Source of the DNA: Lachnospiraceae bacterium
GTDB taxonomy: Bacteria; Bacillota; Clostridia; Lachnospirales; Lachnospiraceae
DNA length: 7,088 bases
Direction of reading: 5' to 3'
Assembly: GCA_017443685.1 (NCBI GenBank)
Contig: JAFSYD010000227.1
Span: 1 to 7,088, forward strand
Positions 5,102-7,088 of the stretch are shown here, piece after piece; position 1 is the first letter of the stretch, and the number at the start of each line of letters is the position of its first letter. Position numbers and translations under genes: made by a program. The notes below the pieces were generated by a model that saw only the letters and a list, made by a program, of their open reading frames with translations, was not told where the DNA came from and ran no database searches.

Positions 5102-6493
5102 TTATTCGAAGAAGGAGAACGACTGCAGGAAGAGCACGGACAGCAGCACCGGTGCGATAAATTTCACCATTGCGATATACATTCCCTTCCGTCCGAAGCG
5201 CTGCCCCGATTTCTCAATCTCGTCGATCACGAACTGCGGCTTTACAATATACCCGATGAGGATGCAGGTGCTGATCGCGACGATCGGCATAAACAGGTAA
5301 TTGCTGATGTAATCCATTACATCTAAGATCTGCCCCGTGCTTCCGTTCGGAAGGGGAAGCTCAAAGTACAGTTTGTTGTAACCTAAGCATACGATCACAC
5401 CGAGAACGAGGGTAATGAGCGTTTCGATCAGCGTTGCGTGCTTGCGTTTTAACGGGAACTGATCGTGGAAGCTTGAAACGACCGCCTCCATCATGGACAC
5501 GGCGCTCGTTAAAGCGGCGAACAGCACCATTGCGAAAAACAGTGTTCCGATCACGTGACCCAGCCTGCCCATCTGCGCGAATACCTTCGGCAGAGAAATG
5601 AACATCAGTCCGGGGCCGGATGCCGATAAGCCCTCTTTTCCCATGAACACATAGACGGCCGGAATGATCATTGTTCCCGCCAGAAATGCGACCAGCGTAT
5701 CAAATATTTCGATCTGGTTGATCGATTTGCCGAGATTCGTATCATCCGAGACATAAGAGCCGTAGGCGACCATGATTCCCATTGCGATGCTTAAGGAATA
5801 AAAGAGCTGTCCCATGGCATCCATTAACGTGGAAAAGAAACGCCCGACGGTGATGCCGGTAAGATCGGGGATCACCATGATCGCGAAGCCTTCCAGGCCG
5901 GTTCGCATAACGCCGCCTTCCTTGTGGGAGATCGTCAGCGAAAAGATCGAGATCGCGACGACAAGTACAATGAGCACCGGCATCAGGAATTTGGATACGC
6001 GTTCGATCCCCTTGTTCACGCCGCCCAAAACGATCACGGCACACGCCAAAAGGAAGATGACTGTCGCCATCACAGGCTCCGTATCGCCTGTGATAAACGA
6101 GGTGAAATATCCGTCCTCCGCCGCGGCAATGCCGCCGCCCGAAAGGAAGACGATAAAATACTTTAACACCCATCCGCCGATCACGCAATAATAAGGTAGG
6201 ATCAGCATCGGCACCAGGCAGGCGAGGATACCGACATAGCGGAACTTCGGATGCAGCTTGTCGTATGCGGTTAAGGGACTTTCCCTGGTATACCGGCCGA
6301 TCGCGATCTCCGAGGAGAGCAGCGCGTAGCCGAAGGTCAGCGCCAGCACGAGATAGATGCATAAGAACAGACCGCCGCCGTCCTTTGCCGCAAGATATGG
6401 GAACCGCCAGATGTTCCCCAGACCGACCGCGCTGCCGGCTGCCGCGAGGACAAATCCGATCGATCCACCGAAAGAGCTTCTTTTTTTCTTCAT
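5102..6493 (-). CDS. Neurotransmitter:sodium symporter (NSS/SNF) family amino-acid transporter
   Basis: The product is 463 aa, the length typical of bacterial 11-helix NSS members such as Tyt1 and MhsT rather than 12-helix LeuT. The first helix reads AAAGSAVGLGNIWRFPYL: Gly20, Ala22, Val23, Asn27 and Arg30 fall at the same positions as the LeuT Na+ and gate residues. The unwound helix 6 (FYSLSIAMGIMVAYGSY, 231-247) and helix 8 (FAALTSAVSMMEAVVS, 325-340) are also clear. Asp265 in helix 7 (EIFDTLVAF) lies about where chloride-independent bacterial members carry an acidic residue; my alignment is by eye. The protein should import an amino acid with Na+; substrate is not determinable here. The start has GAGG 8 nt upstream. 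It is transcribed divergently from hydG and converges on the proline symporter gene. Confidence 0.93.
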   Translation of the reverse strand: MKKKRSSFGGSIGFVLAAAGSAVGLGNIWRFPYLAAKDGGGLFLCIYLVLALTFGYALLSSEIAIGRYTRESPLTAYDKLHPKFRYVGILACLVPMLILPYYCVIGGWVLKYFIVFLSGGGIAAAEDGYFTSFITGDTEPVMATVIFLLACAVIVLGGVNKGIERVSKFLMPVLIVLVVAISIFSLTISHKEGGVMRTGLEGFAIMVIPDLTGITVGRFFSTLMDAMGQLFYSLSIAMGIMVAYGSYVSDDTNLGKSINQIEIFDTLVAFLAGTMIIPAVYVFMGKEGLSASGPGLMFISLPKVFAQMGRLGHVIGTLFFAMVLFAALTSAVSMMEAVVSSFHDQFPLKRKHATLIETLITLVLGVIVCLGYNKLYFELPLPNGSTGQILDVMDYISNYLFMPIVAISTCILIGYIVKPQFVIDEIEKSGQRFGRKGMYIAMVKFIAPVLLSVLFLQSFSFFE

Positions 6494-6505
6494 AGTAGTT
6501 TCCTC

Positions 6506-6519
6506 AAGAACAGTTTCTT
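6506..6519 (-). promoter_or_regulatory. Small hairpin touching the RBS of the NSS transporter gene
   Basis: AAGAA and TTCTT (6506-6510 and 6515-6519) form a 5-bp stem with a 4-nt loop directly upstream of the GAGG SD at 6502-6505. The stem is AU-rich and weak, so any effect on translation would be modest. Confidence 0.3.
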
Positions 6520-6573
6520 ACTCCGGGTCCGAAAAGGCGGGCAGATAATTCGGAACGCATTTTCCGGTTCCTT

Positions 6574-6600
6574 ATTATATGCGGCCTTCTTTTATTTCAA
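6574..6600 (-). promoter_or_regulatory. Promoter candidate of the NSS transporter gene
   Basis: On the minus strand TTGAAA (6600-6595) and TATAAT (6579-6574) are 15 nt apart. Both hexamers are good but the spacer is short. The start would be near 6567, giving a leader of about 73 nt. Two overlapping small inverted repeats (CGGAA/TTCCG at 6551-6566, GGAAC/GTTCC at 6552-6571) lie at the predicted start and exclude each other. Confidence 0.45.
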
Positions 6601-6678
6601 GCAACAAAGAAAAAGTATAGCGGAAATGAAACAGTTTCGCAAGAGGGAGTGGGACATAACGTTTTTTGGCGGAGGGGC

Positions 6679-6707
6679 TTTTTTTTAAAACGCGGCAGCG
6701 GTATAAT
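6679..6707 (+). promoter_or_regulatory. Promoter candidate of hydG
   Basis: A perfect TATAAT lies at 6702-6707. The best -35 at 17 nt is a T-run (TTTTTT, 6679-6684), a poor match to TTGACA, so an activator or a T-rich upstream element may contribute. The start would be near 6714, leaving a leader of about 94 nt before the hydG ATG. The 314-nt region 6494-6807 otherwise holds the NSS promoter and no convincing gene. Confidence 0.5.
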
Positions 6708-6758
6708 AGTAGAGGTTTCGGAAGCAGAATTTTATCAGATGCACCGATCATAAGGAAG

Positions 6759-6781
6759 CGGATGCGGGATAAAGGCATCCG
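6759..6781 (+). repeat. Hairpin in the hydG leader
   Basis: CGGATGC (6759-6765) and GCATCCG (6775-6781) form a perfect 7-bp stem with a 9-nt loop, 14 nt before the SD. No U-run follows, so it is not a terminator. It may be a leader structure or an operator. Confidence 0.55.
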
Positions 6782-6807
6782 ATCGATTCAAACCGAGGAG
6801 GAACACT

Positions 6808-7088
6808 ATGTATAATATGAAGTCATCGCGCGCGGAGGAATTTATCAGCGACGAGGAGATCAAAGACTGCCTTGATTATGCCGAGCAGAATAAGCACAAC
6901 GAGGCGCTCATCAATGAGATTTTGGAAAAAGCGGCGAAAATGAAGGGCATTTCACATAGGGAGGCATTGGTTCTCCTTGATTGCGATATCCCCGAAAAAA
7001 ATGAGGAGATCTATGCGCTGGCAAAAAGGATCAAGCAGGAATTCTACGGCAACCGCATCGTAATGTTCGCGCCGCTTTATCTGTCGAA
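6808..7088 (+). CDS. hydG: [FeFe]-hydrogenase H-cluster maturase HydG, N-terminal part (cut by window edge)
   Basis: The first 93 codons are present. MYNMKSSRAEEFISDEEI, the AEQNKHN stretch, KGISHREALVLLDCD, and the run FYGNRIVMFAPLYLS at the edge match the N-terminal part of HydG closely. HydG is a radical-SAM tyrosine lyase that splits tyrosine into p-cresol and dehydroglycine and yields the CO and CN- ligands of the hydrogenase diiron subcluster. The radical-SAM CX3CX2C motif should begin a few residues beyond the window, so it cannot be verified. The related ThiH (thiamine synthesis) shares the fold, but this N-terminus reads as HydG. AGGAGG lies 6 nt before the ATG. HydE, HydF and a hydrogenase are expected elsewhere in the genome; none is visible here. 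Confidence 0.92.
   Translation, partial: MYNMKSSRAEEFISDEEIKDCLDYAEQNKHNEALINEILEKAAKMKGISHREALVLLDCDIPEKNEEIYALAKRIKQEFYGNRIVMFAPLYLS

Noticed and set aside
5742..6362. Minus-strand frame of 206 codons within the NSS gene
   Set aside because: It is a shifted frame of the NSS transporter; the translation is Arg/His-rich without membrane segments, while the other frame gives a full NSS signature.
6575..6778. 67-codon minus-strand frame between the NSS and hydG genes
   Set aside because: No SD, overlaps both predicted promoters, and the composition is that of AT-rich intergenic DNA.

Overview
The window looks like chromosomal DNA from an anaerobic, hydrogen-metabolising Clostridia-type Firmicute, probably Lachnospiraceae-like. 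This rests on strong AGGAGG-type ribosome binding sites, Gram-positive lipoprotein signals, a barnase/barstar pair, an 11-helix-type bacterial NSS transporter and a clear N-terminus of the [FeFe]-hydrogenase maturase HydG. The genus assignment is inference; no sequence search was possible. Coding density is high and no IS element, CRISPR array, tRNA or rRNA was seen.

Left end (1-1177, minus strand): a tightly packed three-gene cassette read right to left. It holds a small lipoprotein of unknown function, a barnase-family ribonuclease carrying a lipoprotein signal and a long acidic linker, and the start of its barstar-type inhibitor, cut by the window edge. Gaps are only 4 and 2 nt, and each downstream SD lies inside the preceding gene, so translation is probably coupled. 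Upstream (1178-1581) is a 404-nt intergenic region. Most of 1263-1388 is a run of four inverted repeats, three of them contiguous. A minus-strand -10 lies just outside the run, suggesting a structured leader RNA for the cassette or a separate small RNA. This is the most unexplained structure in the window.

Middle (1582-3374): a Nudix hydrolase whose Nudix box is split by a roughly 44-residue insertion overlaps by 17 nt with a rhomboid intramembrane protease. That pair converges with, and overlaps tail to tail by 56 nt, a minus-strand hypoxanthine/deoxyinosine-DNA glycosylase of the UDG superfamily.

Right half (3375-7088): a Na+/proline-type symporter (PutP family) with a near-consensus promoter, then a hairpin terminator that also serves the converging NSS-family amino-acid symporter. 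The NSS gene is divergent from hydG, which is cut by the right edge. Because HydG consumes tyrosine and some 11-helix NSS proteins import tyrosine or other aromatic amino acids, a functional link is possible but unproven.

Most of the window is core metabolism and transport. The accessory-like parts are the lipid-anchored barnase cassette and the hairpin array upstream of it.
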